Shown piece by piece: positions 46,593-58,740 of a stretch of 64,000 nucleotides of DNA. The number at the start of each line of letters is the position of its first letter. Within the stretch, counting starts at the first letter, position 1. A program made the position numbers and the translations under genes. The notes under the pieces are model-generated. The model did no database searches. It saw only the letters and a list, made by a program, of their open reading frames with translations, and was not told where the DNA came from. This DNA is from Phyto melanocephala (lineage: Eukaryota > Arthropoda > Insecta > Diptera > Rhinophoridae), in assembly GCA_941918925.1 (NCBI GenBank), contig OW799233.1:108059833-108123832 (forward strand), in the 5' to 3' direction.

Positions 46593-49588
46593 TTTTAATC
46601 GTAAGCCTCTATACCGCACTGTATCCTAAATGTCTATAAAAGGTAATATATTCATATATAATTAATCTAAATATGACAAATTTAAATAGTATGGTGATAA
46701 ATTAAATAGGGAATTTTCCTATTTAAATTTTTTCAATTTAAAAAAAAATATTCGTCACAAGAGGCAAGCGTTGGAAGAATTAGACTTTGTTGTGCCACAT
46801 AACATAACTAGCGGCGAATTTGGTAAGTTATTAATCTCATGTTTTTAACCAGTCCATTAGCTAATAAGATTGTACGAATTGATTTCACTATACTGGTGTG
46901 TCCAACCAGTCAACCAGTCACAATACTAGCCCTGGAAGACAATAATACCGATTTCATTGGTGAAGAAGTATGTCAAAATTGGCACAGCCACGAACAACAT
47001 TGACATGAAATAATCTTTTAAAAGTTAAGGGTAGGCATTCATGTACAGCTCCAGATAAAGATTTAATTAATTTTTGCAAATTTTTCTTGGTTTTTTTTAT
47101 TTAAAACCTAAACAGTTTCAAAATCGTTCTTTACATATTTTTTTTCGAATATAATTTAATTCAAAAAAAAAAACCAATACAGAACCTGAATTGTGTTAAA
47201 AAGGTAACTTGAAAATGTTAGGGATTATTTCCTTATCTTATATAAACAGTATTTGCTCCTTCAATGAATTTTTATTGTACATGTGATATGCCCCAAAAAC
47301 TCTTTTAATCCACTTGTATAACAAATATTTAAAACTGAAAAACAATGATAAAAATTCAAAGAAAATTTGTCGATTTACTGGATGAATATAAACGATAATG
47401 ATGATGAGGTCGACAATAGCGGTGATGAGTTTATCGATGTAGATAACGATAAAAATGTAAGACAATGGTTCGTTGATTTTCTAAAAGCAAACGCATTCTC
47501 TCGTTTTTATTTTTTTTTTATTTTTTATTTTGTCAAGTTGCTTTTATTCATGGCCTTTTGTAATGATATTGTTTGTTGTTTGGTTGACTGTTTAACTGTG
47601 TAGATGGATGGATGGATGGATGATGGTTGGTTTGAATGTTAGTATAGATGATGGTAGATCGATGGATGACTGAATAGCTGGCACATTATAGACATACATA
47701 TGTAGAGACTATGTATGGCTGGTATGCCATCTGACTTTGTTTGTCTGCATTTAAATTCCTTTTCATGTTCATCCTCTTCAGTTCAGTTCTTTTTTGGTTT
47801 GACCGGCTGTGTGGTGTTGAATTATGTCTAAAGTTGTGTATGGAAATCACGTACACGCATAAACAACAGTAACAAAAACAGCAGCAACAATGTTAATCAG
47901 CTACTGTTGCTGATGCTAATGTTGCTACTATTTATTAACACAAATACAAACACATGCATACGCTGACAAAAATACACACACACGCACGCTATAAAACGTA
48001 AAAAGTTTTCTACTATGTTAAAAAGTACAACAACGAGAAAAATTATTGGAAAAATGAAAATAATGTTTACATTTGTTGTACTTAAGTGTGCTCATGTATG
48101 GATATGTACGTATGGTATATGAATATGTTGTCGCTGTTGTTGATAATCATGCCTTATGGCAATATTAATATGTTCTAACAGCAATGCAAAGAACACTATA
48201 GCAGCAGACAGCAAAAGCTCGCTATTACGAATAATGTAATTTCAAGTTTTTTTTTTTGTTATACCAAAATATTCGCAATGTGTTTTATACTTTTGTTTAA
48301 TTAAAGTATTTGTAATTTAATATAATTAATGTGATATAAATGGTATTTACCTGTACAGGGCAACCGCATTGAGAATGTAACAAAATAGAGTTTTATTTGT
48401 TCTTTTTTACTTCTTACTACTTAGAATATGTTTTATCTGCTTCTTATTATTATCCATTTCATATGCCAAATCAATAATTGTTGCTGAAAATAAAGACATT
48501 ATTTATTTTTTTATTTCTGGCTTGAGTGCATTTATTTTTAATTCTTCCATACGAAAAGATGAAACTTTTCTATTTGTTACAATGAAAGAAACTGAAAAAG
48601 TAATTTTTACCCGACACCAGCCGAGTGGAAAGCATTTATCATCTTATTCTTGTATTATCACAAATAGAAAAATTTTATCTCTTCGTATATAAGAATTGTC
48701 TATAAAACATTTAAAGTTTGTGCGAAAATTATTTTATATAAATTTATTTAAGTATTTTATAAATTTTTTAAGATTATTTGTTATAGTGGGTTTTAACTGT
48801 ATTGCCTTCTTACTCGTTTTTATTATTCCTTTATTGTCATCATCTTCATAAAACAATATGTTCGATTTTGGTGTTTGTGGCATTTGCAAAATATAAAATT
48901 GTTGCCATTTTGCCTGTAAACAAGTACATAAGAATACATACACACATAAGAAGCGATATAAATAAATATGTATGTCTGTAGGTGAGTAGATTGAGGTTTA
49001 GAAATACTTTATCTACATTTGAGGAGATTCTTATCTAACACTGACTGTGCTACACCTGCTCTGCTCTACGTGTTTAAATCTCTTCCGTTTTAAGTGGATG
49101 TAAATAAGTTTCCTTAAACGAGGGGGTTGGCTGATGTAAATTTCACTCCTATTTATTTATTTATTTTTTTTTTTTTTAAACAAATTTGTTAAATCATGTC
49201 TTCTCAACGCGTAATCGTTTCCTTAGATTTTCGATATTAAAATTTGTCATACTTTTAGGCATTATTGCAGAAAATGTTATATAAAAAGCTATAAAACAGC
49301 TATCAATAAATATTAATTTCTATAGTCTTAGTTTAGGAAATAAAGGCATGTGCAATAAAGGTGGAACGAATGCCTTTAACTTTTCAAGGAAAACGATGGT
49401 CTTTGTGCAAAAATATCTAAACCGAAGTAAAGGTATTTAAGAGAGAGGTGCTTAATGGTGTTTGTCAACAACTTTTAAATTGTTATCTTCAAAACATTAG
49501 AATATTTATGTAATTTGGATTTTAGGCTACGTTGACATTTAAGGAATATTTACAGAAGTGACTGTAACTAATATTTTTGTATATATTT
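46593..49588. other. mostly unique DNA, nothing firm; GATG microsatellite
   Basis: A (GATG)n microsatellite lies at 47,603-47,624. A frame around 46,749-46,850 reads KNIRHKRQALEELDFVVPHN and meets a GTAAGT donor-like site at 46,824, but no domain is recognised. The frame at 47,367-47,603 begins Asp/Asn-rich and then becomes Phe-rich, probably chance. CAG/CAA repeats near 47,870 are simple sequence. Confidence 0.4.
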
Positions 49589-50634
49589 ATTATACCCTTC
49601 ACACAGTGAAAAAGGGTATATATGTATAGGTTTGTCATTCCGTGTGAAATTTCTACAATTTTCATTTCCGACCCCATAAAGTATATATTTTCTAAAAGCT
49701 TATAAATAGGGGAGTCGATTAAGCTCTGTCAGTCTGTCCGTCTGACCGTCTGTCCGTCTGACCGTCTGTCCGTCTGTCCGTCTGTCCGTGTGTATGTTGA
49801 AATCAACTTTTTTAAGCCCTCCGACATCGCTTGGACCCGGGTGAGGTATTAAAATATCAGAAATATTCGGGAGTAGATCAGTATTGAAAATCAGAAACAT
49901 CGGTACATAAACAACTGAGATATGAGCAAAAACCCACGACCACCTCGATTTTTTTTCACAAGAACAACATTACAACAACAACATACATACATACAAACGT
50001 GTATACTGGTTAGAGAAAACGTGGCATCGAATCCCAGCTGAGCCAAAAAAAAATTTTTTTTAATTTTTTAAAAATTTTTTTTTATTTATTTTTTATTTTT
50101 TATTTAATATGTATATTATTTATATTTTTATTATTATTTTTTTTTATTTTTTTTTTGTATTATATTTATTATTTATATCTTAATAATTTTTTTTTTTTAA
50201 TTTTTTTTTAAATTTTTTTTAAATTTTTAAAATTTTTTTTTTTTATTTTTTTTTTTTTTAACATACATACGTAAATTTATAATTCTTATTGCTCTTATTT
50301 GACCTTTATTTTATAAAATTTTTAAATTGATTCTTCAAGCTCGAGGTCTTTATAAATATTTGTTGTTTTATTTATTATTCAATATTTCGCTACTCCTTTG
50401 TGTAGCATCTTCAGGAAAGGAAATATTTATAAAGACCTCGAGCTTGAAGAATCAATTTAAAAATTTTGTAAATTTATAATTTTACAATGGGATGTTTTTA
50501 TATATGTATGTTTTTTATATGTATGTACGTATTTCATATGGGATGAATGGTGATACAAACTACTGTTATTGCATAACTACACGTTGTGAAGGGTATATAA
50601 GATTTGGCACGGACGAATATAGCACTTTTACTTG
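49589..50634 (+). mobile_element. HINE-C (INE-1-like), with nested hairpin insert
   Basis: The 5' hairpin TATACCCTTCACACAGTG..GGGTATA, the core, and the longest GTCC/GTCT microsatellite in the window (49,727-49,792) are present. TGGCATCGAATCCCAGCTGA (50,021-50,040) is followed by the AT-only block (50,045-50,265). The 3' hairpin has two mismatches (TTTGGCACGGACGAA) and CTTG ends it. A 183-base insert with target duplication interrupts it at 50,285. Confidence 0.8.
50285..50467 (-). mobile_element. hairpin retro-insert with hammerhead-like core (Penelope-like?)
   Basis: A 183-base insert is bounded by a perfect 14-base duplication GTAAATTTATAATT (50,271-50,284; 50,468-50,481); the HINE-C at 59,970 shows the empty site. 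Perfect 47-base arms (50,315-50,361 and 50,421-50,467, containing CTTCAAGCTCGAGGTC) enclose a 59-base loop. On the minus strand the loop reads CTGAAGA (50,414-50,408), then GCTAC..GTAGC, then GAAA (50,388-50,385), followed by AATATT pairs. This is the CUGANGA, stem II, GAAA order of hammerhead ribozymes, known in Penelope-like element terminal repeats. One extra base before stem II and an internal bulge in stem I make activity doubtful. No coding sequence. Confidence 0.6.
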
Positions 50635-50750
50635 TTTTTCATTTTCCTCGTCAACTACATGTTGTAATTGTATAATTTTTCGATAGACTTTTTTATATAA
50701 AGTTTGACAAATGTAAATTGTAGGAGAAGAGAGAAAATGTATGACAAATT

Positions 50751-51004
50751 GAAAGTAGCATCTAATGATCAGCTGATGAATTGAGGTTACCTAGTTTAAT
50801 AACCTTGTTTATCTATAACTAAAATCAAGATGAATTAATACAGTTGACTGTCAGAACACAGTCGATTATGAATTCGCCCTAATGTTTTGCACAAAATGGC
50901 TGTCAAATTTATTTATTTATATCAAGGCGAATTCATATACCTTGTACAAGGTACATTAAACTAGGTAACCTCAATTCATCAGCTGGTCATTAACTGCTAC
51001 TTTC
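50751..51004. repeat. inverted-repeat (foldback-type) element
   Basis: Arms of about 60 bases, 50,751-50,810 (GAAAGTAGCATCTAATGATC, then AGCTGATGAATTGAGGTTAC) and 50,945-51,004, are inverted copies with a few mismatches. The spacer contains a second inverted pair, GAATTCGCC/GGCGAATTC (50,869-50,877; 50,924-50,932). One arm recurs at 6430-6530 and GAATTCGCCTTG recurs at 60,993. Probably a MITE family of unknown class. Confidence 0.6.
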
Positions 51005-52110
51005 CATATAAATTTTTTTTGGCCTAATTGGCTGGTATTATTTTGTGGAATTGAATAAATAAACTAATAAAATAATAAATAATTTTATTTTCAAATTCAA
51101 CTAAATATACGAATGTCAATATGCTCTCTAATTTGATTTCATATAGAACAAATTTATAATAAACAACTCAGCCATTAAAAAGTACTTTCCGTAAAAATTT
51201 TAAAAACAGATATGTATGCAATTTTTTTCTTATTTCTACAGAAATATGAAATTTTTTTCCAAATATATGAGAAAAATGGCCCCAAAAATGCAATGAATGA
51301 TATTTAAGGGGAAGGAAAAATATTTTTTAATATTTTCTTAATATATCGTCTAAATTTCTTAATCTTTTTAATAAAAAGTGGCCTCAAATTTTTACATTGT
51401 AATCAGCAACACGAGATTTTGGGTCCATTTTTAACTTTTGATTTTCGGATGATTCCTCATTTTTAGAATCACCAAATTTTTAAACAATTTGTGACCTTTT
51501 GTCATTTTTTGAATTTTTGATTATATTAAAAAAGTTTGAATGCAAAATGGTCCCAAACCATTAAATGGAAAATGGTTACAATATTAAGAATGAAAATAAA
51601 ATGTTAAATTTGGCCCAAAAATATAAAACAATTTCACCAAAAATAACTTTTTAAAAAATTGCCCCAAAATGGAATATAAGAAAAGATTCCAAAGTAATCT
51701 GAAAATATGGACTAAAAAAGAAAGGGCCACTAAGTAAAAATGAAAAATAGCCTAAAATTTTTTAAATTGAAGGCAACAACACAAAAGTTTTGGCTTATTG
51801 CGCTCGTTTTTGGAGTTATTTTTTCAGTTTAAAATTTAAAGTAATATTTTGTGTTTGAATTCACCCCAAATTTAATTAAATTAAAATAACTCCCAAAAAA
51901 TAAATTTCAGCAGAGTTTAAATAAAACTCACATAAAATATACAATATGCTCTTAAATATTTCAGTCACAACAGAAATGAAATAACACTTAAGTAAAAAAT
52001 GTTGAAGTCAATATTTTTGCATACCAAAACATAACAGTCATCTAAGTTCCTGTTTGTTTCTTTTTCAAACAATAATATTTCTTCAAATTGTTTTAAACCG
52101 TTGTTTTAAC
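51005..52110. other. AT-rich DNA, nothing recognised
   Basis: The sequence is rich in repeated short phrases such as AAAATGGCCCCAAAA (51,270-51,760), which may reflect old local duplication. No coding frame was found. Confidence 0.45.
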
Positions 52111-52704
52111 TGTAATGTAATGTAATGTAATGTAATGTAATGTAATGTAATGTAATGTAATGTAATGTAATGTAATGTAATGTAATGTAATGTAATGTAA
52201 TGTAATGTAATGTAATGTAATGTAATGTAATGTAATGTAATGTAATGTAATGTAATGTAATGTAATGTAATGTAATGTAATGTAATGTAATGTAATGTAA
52301 TGTAATGTAATGTAATGTAATGTAATGTAATGTAATGTAATGTAATGTAATGTAATGTAATGTAATGTAATGTAATGTAATGTAATGTAATGTAATGTAA
52401 TGTAATGTAATGTAATGTAATGTAATGTAATGTAATGTAATGTAATGTAATGTAATGTAATGTAATGTAATGTAATGTAATGTAATGTAATGTAATGTAA
52501 TGTAATGTAATGTAATGTAATGTAATGTAATGTAATGTAATGTAATGTAATGTAATGTAATGTAATGTAATGTAATGTAATGTAATGTAATGTAATGTAA
52601 TATAATGTAATGTAATGTAATGTAATGTAATGTAATGTAATGTAATGTAATGTAATGTAATGTAATGTAATGTAATGTAATGTAATATGATGTGATCTAA
52701 TGTA
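52111..52704. repeat. TGTAA pentanucleotide tandem array
   Basis: From 52,111 to 52,685 the unit TGTAA repeats 115 times with a single variant (TATAA at 52,601-52,605). Four degenerate units (TATGA, TGTGA, TCTAA, TGTA) follow to 52,704. All three plus-strand frames are the same five-codon cycle and contain TAA, so it is not coding. Its length in the genome may differ, since assemblies often collapse or extend such arrays. Confidence 0.97.
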
Positions 52705-53044
52705 TCAAAAATTCTACGACATTCTTTAAAAAGAGATTTATTGAGTCCGGAGCAGGCAGACAGACATCTTAGGAATCTTTCTGTTGAAATTGAAAAACAA
52801 AAAGCAAAACTAGTATTTATTTAGTTTTAGCGGAAAAGTTTAAAATTTACAACAAAATAAGTTGTAATTGTACCAACTTTTTAGTTTTTAAACACTGTTT
52901 CAAATACGTGGTCTTTATTTCTATTTGAAGCTTCCTGTAAAGTTAAGAATGGTGTGATTTTCTTAATTTCATCTTATGTTTACTTAAGCCGCTTTTCATT
53001 TACACACAGGTTTTATATTAAGATGATTTTAAATTATTAAATTT
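52705..53044. other. AT-rich DNA, nothing recognised
   Basis: No element or gene signal was found. GGCAGACAGACATC near 52,757 is too short to assign to HINE. Confidence 0.45.
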
Positions 53045-53226
53045 TCCGTAGCCTTTTTTTGTTCAAGTTCTATCGTGCTTTAAGTAGACAGACAGACGAA
53101 CATAATTATATGTTCATAAAATAAAATCAGGACTGAGAAGACATACATATAACATATGAGGTCTAAAATTAATATTTCGATGTGTAACAAGTATGCCTCC
53201 ATAATATTTTTTGAAGGTGGGTTTAA
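53045..53226 (-). mobile_element. HINE-A 5' fragment, diverged
   Basis: TTCTATCGTGCTTTAAGTAG followed by ACAGACAGACGAACATA and, at the right, TATTTCGATGTGTAACAAG and a degraded CACC hairpin match the minus-strand 5' part of HINE-A. The body and 3' end are missing. Confidence 0.6.
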
Positions 53227-54618
53227 AAATAACCAATCGATCTAAAGTAAAGAAAATATTATTTGGTTGTAACGACAATGTTTTACAGTTATTAATAAAA
53301 TTAATAATTTTATTATGAAAATATTTACTAGACTACACAGTAATTGTGGTGCTTCGTTATTTTAAGATGTACTAAATGTTTATTAAATCGAAGTATGTGA
53401 CAAATTGCCCGAAAATTTTAAAAAGGTAAGCAAAATTTTCCTAAAACAGTTTCATTACAATTTTATTGCATTAACGTTGAAAATTTCATAAAATATTAGA
53501 TTTTTATGAGATTTTTTGTTTTCTTCAATCTACCATCTCTTTGCATAAAGTGTGTTTTTTTTATTTCGGCAGCAGATTTGCTAAATTGCTTTACATGAAA
53601 ATGTGTTGTGTATTTCAATTTTATTGATAAATCGATACACGTTTATCACTGATATTGAAATTATTATAATCGCATGTTGTTGTGTTTTTTTATGATTTTA
53701 ACTTAAGGTTGGCGTACGTGAAGTACGAATGTCTGTATGTCCGTCTGTATGGAGTATTTGCATTTTTAATGTTACAAAAACAATAACAACAAAAAATAAC
53801 TACGAATGTTGACTACAAGTGCTTACCAAGTACTTGGTTTAATATGGCGCTAAATTGTTTATAGTCATGTTTAATGATCATAATCGTGTATAGACCATCA
53901 TAAAATAACGTGTTTAATATTGTGTTTTATTTTATTTACTTATTTTTTTTTTCATGTAACACATTTTGTTGCTACATTTTGCCAAGAAGTTGTGAAAGGC
54001 ATATTTAAGAATATAATGGAGTATGTGTTGCCTTTGAGTTGTGGGATGAGACTTTTTGTTTGCGTTAGTGCATCGGAGAAGTTGATGTTTTAAGTGGAAA
54101 TAATAAGATCTTTTTAAAAACATAAATATGCACAAAAGTTCTTCAATACGTATTTTATTATTATTTTTTTTTAATAAATTAATTTTATTTTATTCTACTA
54201 CACTTTATGTTTTTATTTAATTTTTGAATAGGTTGTTTAATAGGTTGTCATTATTTCATACATTATATAGTACTATTTCTTAAAAAAATAGTACTAAATA
54301 CAGGTGTGGCCTTCGCAAATGTTTTTAATATAATATATTTAAACAGTCGAGAATTTGTTAATTTTTATTTAAATTTAAAATTAAATAAAAAAAATAAAAC
54401 CGTACACTTTCTACCTCATTCATAAAAAATATTTTAGGTTTATTGAGTCTTTATTTGATAAATTTCTGCACAACATCAGTCAAATAAGTCTTAATTAGCA
54501 GTTAAAATTTTAATTTTTTGCGGAACCAGCCGACTGGAAATCATCTTCAAAACTGACTAAATTTTTATCAGCAGCTGCCATTGAATGGCTTGTTGGTGTT
54601 TGACCAAATAACTACTTA
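53227..54618. other. AT-rich DNA, nothing recognised
   Basis: No repeat ends were found. The minus-strand frame 53,932-54,135 has no recognised domain. Confidence 0.45.
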
Positions 54619-55586
54619 TTATACCATCAGCTGTGATTTCAAGGTTCTACATGGCTTTGTTGGAATAAATTTAATTTCTACAATATTAATTTTTAACCAC
54701 ATAAAGTGTATATTTTCTGAATTTTCTTACGACTAGGGCAGTATATTGAGTAATGACTGTTTGCCCGTGTATTAACACGACTGCCTCTGTTTTTCCTCAT
54801 ATTTTTCCCATAAAAATCAACATACTTTAATCCTAGGATAATTCATAGACATGGCTGATTAAATTTTTAAATATTATATGCACCTACGGAAATTTGTCTT
54901 AAATTATGGGCAAATCAGTTATAAATCGACAAAGTTATAGACAAAATTAATTAACAAAAATATATAAAGATCCTCATTAATTTTTGAACACGTTTTGACT
55001 GTTCTCAAAAAAATCTGCAAGTCAGTTTGGAACTAATTGAGATATAAGCAAGAAATTACAACTGCTTCGGTGTTTATCTTAAAATCTACAAACGAAAACC
55101 GATTTCTTCTGGAAAGCAAATAGGAGTGTTATTGACAAAAATAGAAAAAGACTTGACTATTAAAATATAATACAATATATAAAAATTTTAAGTGCACAAT
55201 ATCCATCACTACTAAATGACGTACAATAAATTTAAATTTTTGATTAAAAATGTACCTACTTGAACCCTCTCAATATCAGTATCAGAAGAAAGGGCTTCAC
55301 CAGTAGAATACTTTTGAAAAAGTTCAAATCCAAGATGGCACCTGTATAAAATGGAGAATACATGGAACAGATGTAGTAATTCCAACTGAAAACGCTTAAC
55401 CAGTAGAATTAAACTAACTGAGTAAAAATTCAAAATCAAAGATGGTGTCGGAAATAATAAAGCAAAATCGCGTAAAACATTAAATCTGAAATCTAGGCTA
55501 AGCTGCGATATGGTCACTATATCTATGTAAATGATGATGAACGTAATTATCAGATACGGTACGGGCTAATATAGCATTCCTACTTG
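54619..55586 (+). mobile_element. HINE-B (INE-1-like), old copy
   Basis: The mutated start TTATACCATCAGCTGTGATT, the core (ACATAAAGTGTATATTTTCT), one microsatellite trace (CTGTTTGCCCGTGTAT) and HINE-B body (CATAAAAATCAACATACTTT, CCAAGATGGCACC) are recognisable. A degraded hairpin (GATACGGTACGGGCTAATA) and TACTTG end it. The minus-strand frame 55,212-55,517 is within it. Confidence 0.65.
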
Positions 55587-58439
55587 CTTTAAGTATATAT
55601 TTAAGACAGCGTCATAAACTTTGGGCAAAAGCGAGTTCACCACCTGAAGTAACCTAACGTTAAGAGGGAGTAAAAAAAATATTAAATCAAAAACTCCACT
55701 TTCTAGAAGAGAACATTATGAAATTTTTGTGGAAAACAACAATTTAAAATTCCTTAATATTTATTATAGCTTTTATTTAGGGGTGGGTAATAGTGGTTGT
55801 TAACATCTGCCACTACGGGAATGTTTTGGTTCATGTAATTTCGTTTGTTTTCGTTTTACACTAGCACAAAAACGGTAACGTAGCCCGTCCATCGAGTATT
55901 AGCCGAGACCCTAATACAAAGTTGCCAGTGGCACCAAAATAAAGACAGACGATTTGAGGCTAATCATAATTTAACTTCGAATTCTAACGACCGAATATTA
56001 TAATAATGTTTTTGTTTTGTTATCGACAATAGTGTGAAATTAAAAAGCAGTGCTTCTTTTTAAAATTTAGATATGTGAAACAAAAGGAAATTCAATTAAA
56101 TTCTTCAAGAAGAAAAAAGGAACCCTAACACAACAAAAAAGTTATATCAGTTGTAAGAAATATTTTAATCTCATAGCAGAGGTGCCCTAAAATATAAACG
56201 GCATTGCGGTGCCATTTTAAGTTCAACGTGTCGCTATTTATAGCTTGATTACGACTTCCTACAAATAAGAGGATTTTTTGAAAGAGCTTAAAATTCTTGA
56301 GTTCACATACTGTTATGGAAAAGACATACTAAAAAGTATGTATTAACATAGAAGGCAGAATAATAAAGACTGAAGGAAATATTCCACAATCTAATTTATT
56401 TCAAATGACAAATTCATAAATCTGATTTCAAGAAAGTTGTAAAAACTGCTGACATAAACGTGTGAAGTGCCATTTTAAATAATGCCCCCTACGATGTGAC
56501 CTCTAGCAACGACTTAACATTAGTTAGGGTTTAAGAATAAATGTCTCATGTCATTTACTTGTCAGTCTAATAAACGTAAGTAAAAAAAATACAAACATGA
56601 TATGATCTCTCTAGAGACATCAGTCTTTTCATGAATATGTAATGAAGTTTTTAACACACGCTCACTTTTTGAATGAATGCACTTTTTACATACTAAAGAA
56701 AATGAGAGGAAATAATACAAAAAATACACTCACATATACATACATCTTATATAGTATAAAAAAATATCGACCACAGCCACACAAAGGGCAATTAAATTTG
56801 GGAGACAGTAAAGAAAGTGTCAATTTCGTTTTCTTAATTAAGTTTATTAAAAGCTTCAATAAAGTATTCATTTCTAAAACAAACAAAAAAATTAAATATA
56901 TTTTTAATAAATTGCGAAACCTTAAGAATATTTCAAATAAATGTCATTGCGAAATGGTTTATACATTCTTTAATTATAGAAGATTTTCGAAAGGCATTTA
57001 AGCCTCTCTCGTACTTACGCATAAACACATAATAACCATTATTAATGTCAAGATAATAGTAAAGTTATGATTTGTTTATGAAATAAAGACAATTTAGTAT
57101 TCGTCTGTCCTAACTGTCAACGCATGAATTGAAGAAAACACTTATGAATACAGAAAAAAAAGCGGCCAAAAAACAATAACGACAAACAATAAATATAAAT
57201 GTACATACGATGCTATAAATGATAATAAACCAAACTGAATGATTCAAGAAGAAAACAACAACAAAATTAACAAATATGACAAAAAAGAAAAAGATGACAC
57301 TTACAATAATGGCGGTAATAGCCATTAAGAGAATGCCAACAACATTGGCAATAATATTTCAATACGTACAAGTATCATCAACTCGCTATCATTTATGTAT
57401 TCGCAATCTATAACAAAATGGCAATTTTTATTTAACACCTCAATTTCTCTCTCTTATCCTTTTTGACTCAGAAGATTGACGAAATGACTTAAACACACAC
57501 ACACACATATATTTGTATATAATTTGTAATCCAATAAAGAGCTTAATAAATATTACTTGGAAATAAATATTTGAATGATTATTATGATATTATTGTAACA
57601 ATGATGGTTTTTGTGATAGAAAAACAGCAAAAAAAAAAGGAAAATTTTCTTTTAAAATAGAAGCTGCTTAAGAACGAATACTTTGATCAATTGCAAGTGC
57701 ATCCATCCTTCCCTCACCACGTAGTAGGCTTGTAATTGGTAGGTAAGTGGTATCACCAATTTCTTATTAATCGCAAAAAATATATGGTAGGTTTTTTTGC
57801 AAAATGTTCAAATCAATAGCATTTTGATAGCTTTTTAAGAATTTTTCAGGTCAGAGTTATTGAGTTGATTAGTGTTTTAAGTTTTTTTTTTGCATTCAGA
57901 CGAATAAAATATTTTCGCTATTGTGAAAGTGCTTGGGTGGGTTGTGTTAAATAGTTTATGCCCAAGAAAATGTGAATGACTTTTCAAAAGAATTCCTGTT
58001 AAAGTTTTTAAATTTAAAAAAAAAAGAACTTGTACCTATAAATTCCGGTCATCAAAATATTATAAATACTTTGAACACTACTCTATCGTTTTGTCCGTGC
58101 AAGTTTCTGCAATTAAGTTGTAAATAAATAATTTTTGTTTAAGAAAGCATTATGACTTGTATGTATATAATAACGCTTAGGTTTTGAAAAGTGAAAAAAA
58201 CATAGACAATTCGCAAAAAATACTGAAATATTTAATTGGGACATTATATATATGCCTGCCATTAGACTATGCCATAAAGGTGGTGAGCTTAAATTATAGC
58301 ATACTTTGCGACGATTTTGGCCAATATTTCACCAACAAAAGGGGCAATGTTATCTTCCAGGAATTGTGACTGTCTGGTCCTGCACATAAGAGACTTCACA
58401 AATCGCTACAAAAAATAGCCCAGTGATGGCAATTGAATT
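55587..58439. other. AT-rich DNA, nothing recognised
   Basis: A slightly GC-richer patch at 55,855-55,990 has no identifiable feature. A short AC repeat lies at 57,492-57,508. Frames at 56,642-57,001 and 57,110-57,325 lack protein-like motifs. Confidence 0.45.
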
Positions 58440-58740
58440 ATTTTGGTTTGTGATATTAATCGGCTCTGAATAGGTTTATGGTATCACATGCCGTGTGGCA
58501 TATGACATCATGATGTTAAAACTACATGACACCCGATTGTGGGCGGAAAATGTCGATCATTAAACGGCACATTGCTTTATCGACTCCAACCTCGCATTTT
58601 TCGTTCTTAAAGAAGTGCAATTAAAAAATACCGACGGGCCACAAACTGCACCAATTATTTAATTTGGCAAGGAGGTCTTCGATTGCTCTACAAGTTTCTC
58701 AATTCTCCTTGTTAACGAATATATTGAGGTAAAAATTAGA
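58440..58740 (-). pseudogene. decayed Tc1/mariner-type transposase fragment
   Basis: The minus-strand translation shows WPVGIF.LHFFKNEKCE, then AMCRLMIDIFRPQ and ICHTACDTINLF. These match the order of the family segments VWCGLW.GGIIGPYFF, YR.MI..FF.P and QDGATCHTA..T..LL around the second catalytic Asp. That Asp itself is no longer clear. Stops are frequent and no termini were found. Confidence 0.5.

Noticed and set aside
46130..46629. Two open frames (Lys-rich; and one beginning MAQLGFDATF)
   Set aside because: They are translations of the HINE-C AT-only block and the GGCTCAGCTGGGATTCGATG motif. The same peptide start appears in the minus strand of the copy at 59,970, showing repeat origin.
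46749..46850. Possible exon (KNIRHKRQALEELDFVVPHN) with a GTAAGT donor
   Set aside because: Only about 30 codons, with no acceptor, no domain and no partner exon.
47367..47603. Acidic Asp/Asn-rich frame
   Set aside because: The acidic part is only about 25 codons of GAT/AAT-rich simple sequence, then turns Phe-rich. No family is recognised.
52111..52704. Telomere or CRISPR-like array
   Set aside because: Units are contiguous pentamers without spacers. The sequence is not TTAGG, and flies lack such telomeres. It is a microsatellite.
56642..57001. 119-codon frame, the longest outside transposons
   Set aside because: It is Lys/Asn/Phe-rich with no motif, no splice context and an overlapping antisense frame (56,686-56,886). 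It looks like chance in AT-rich DNA.
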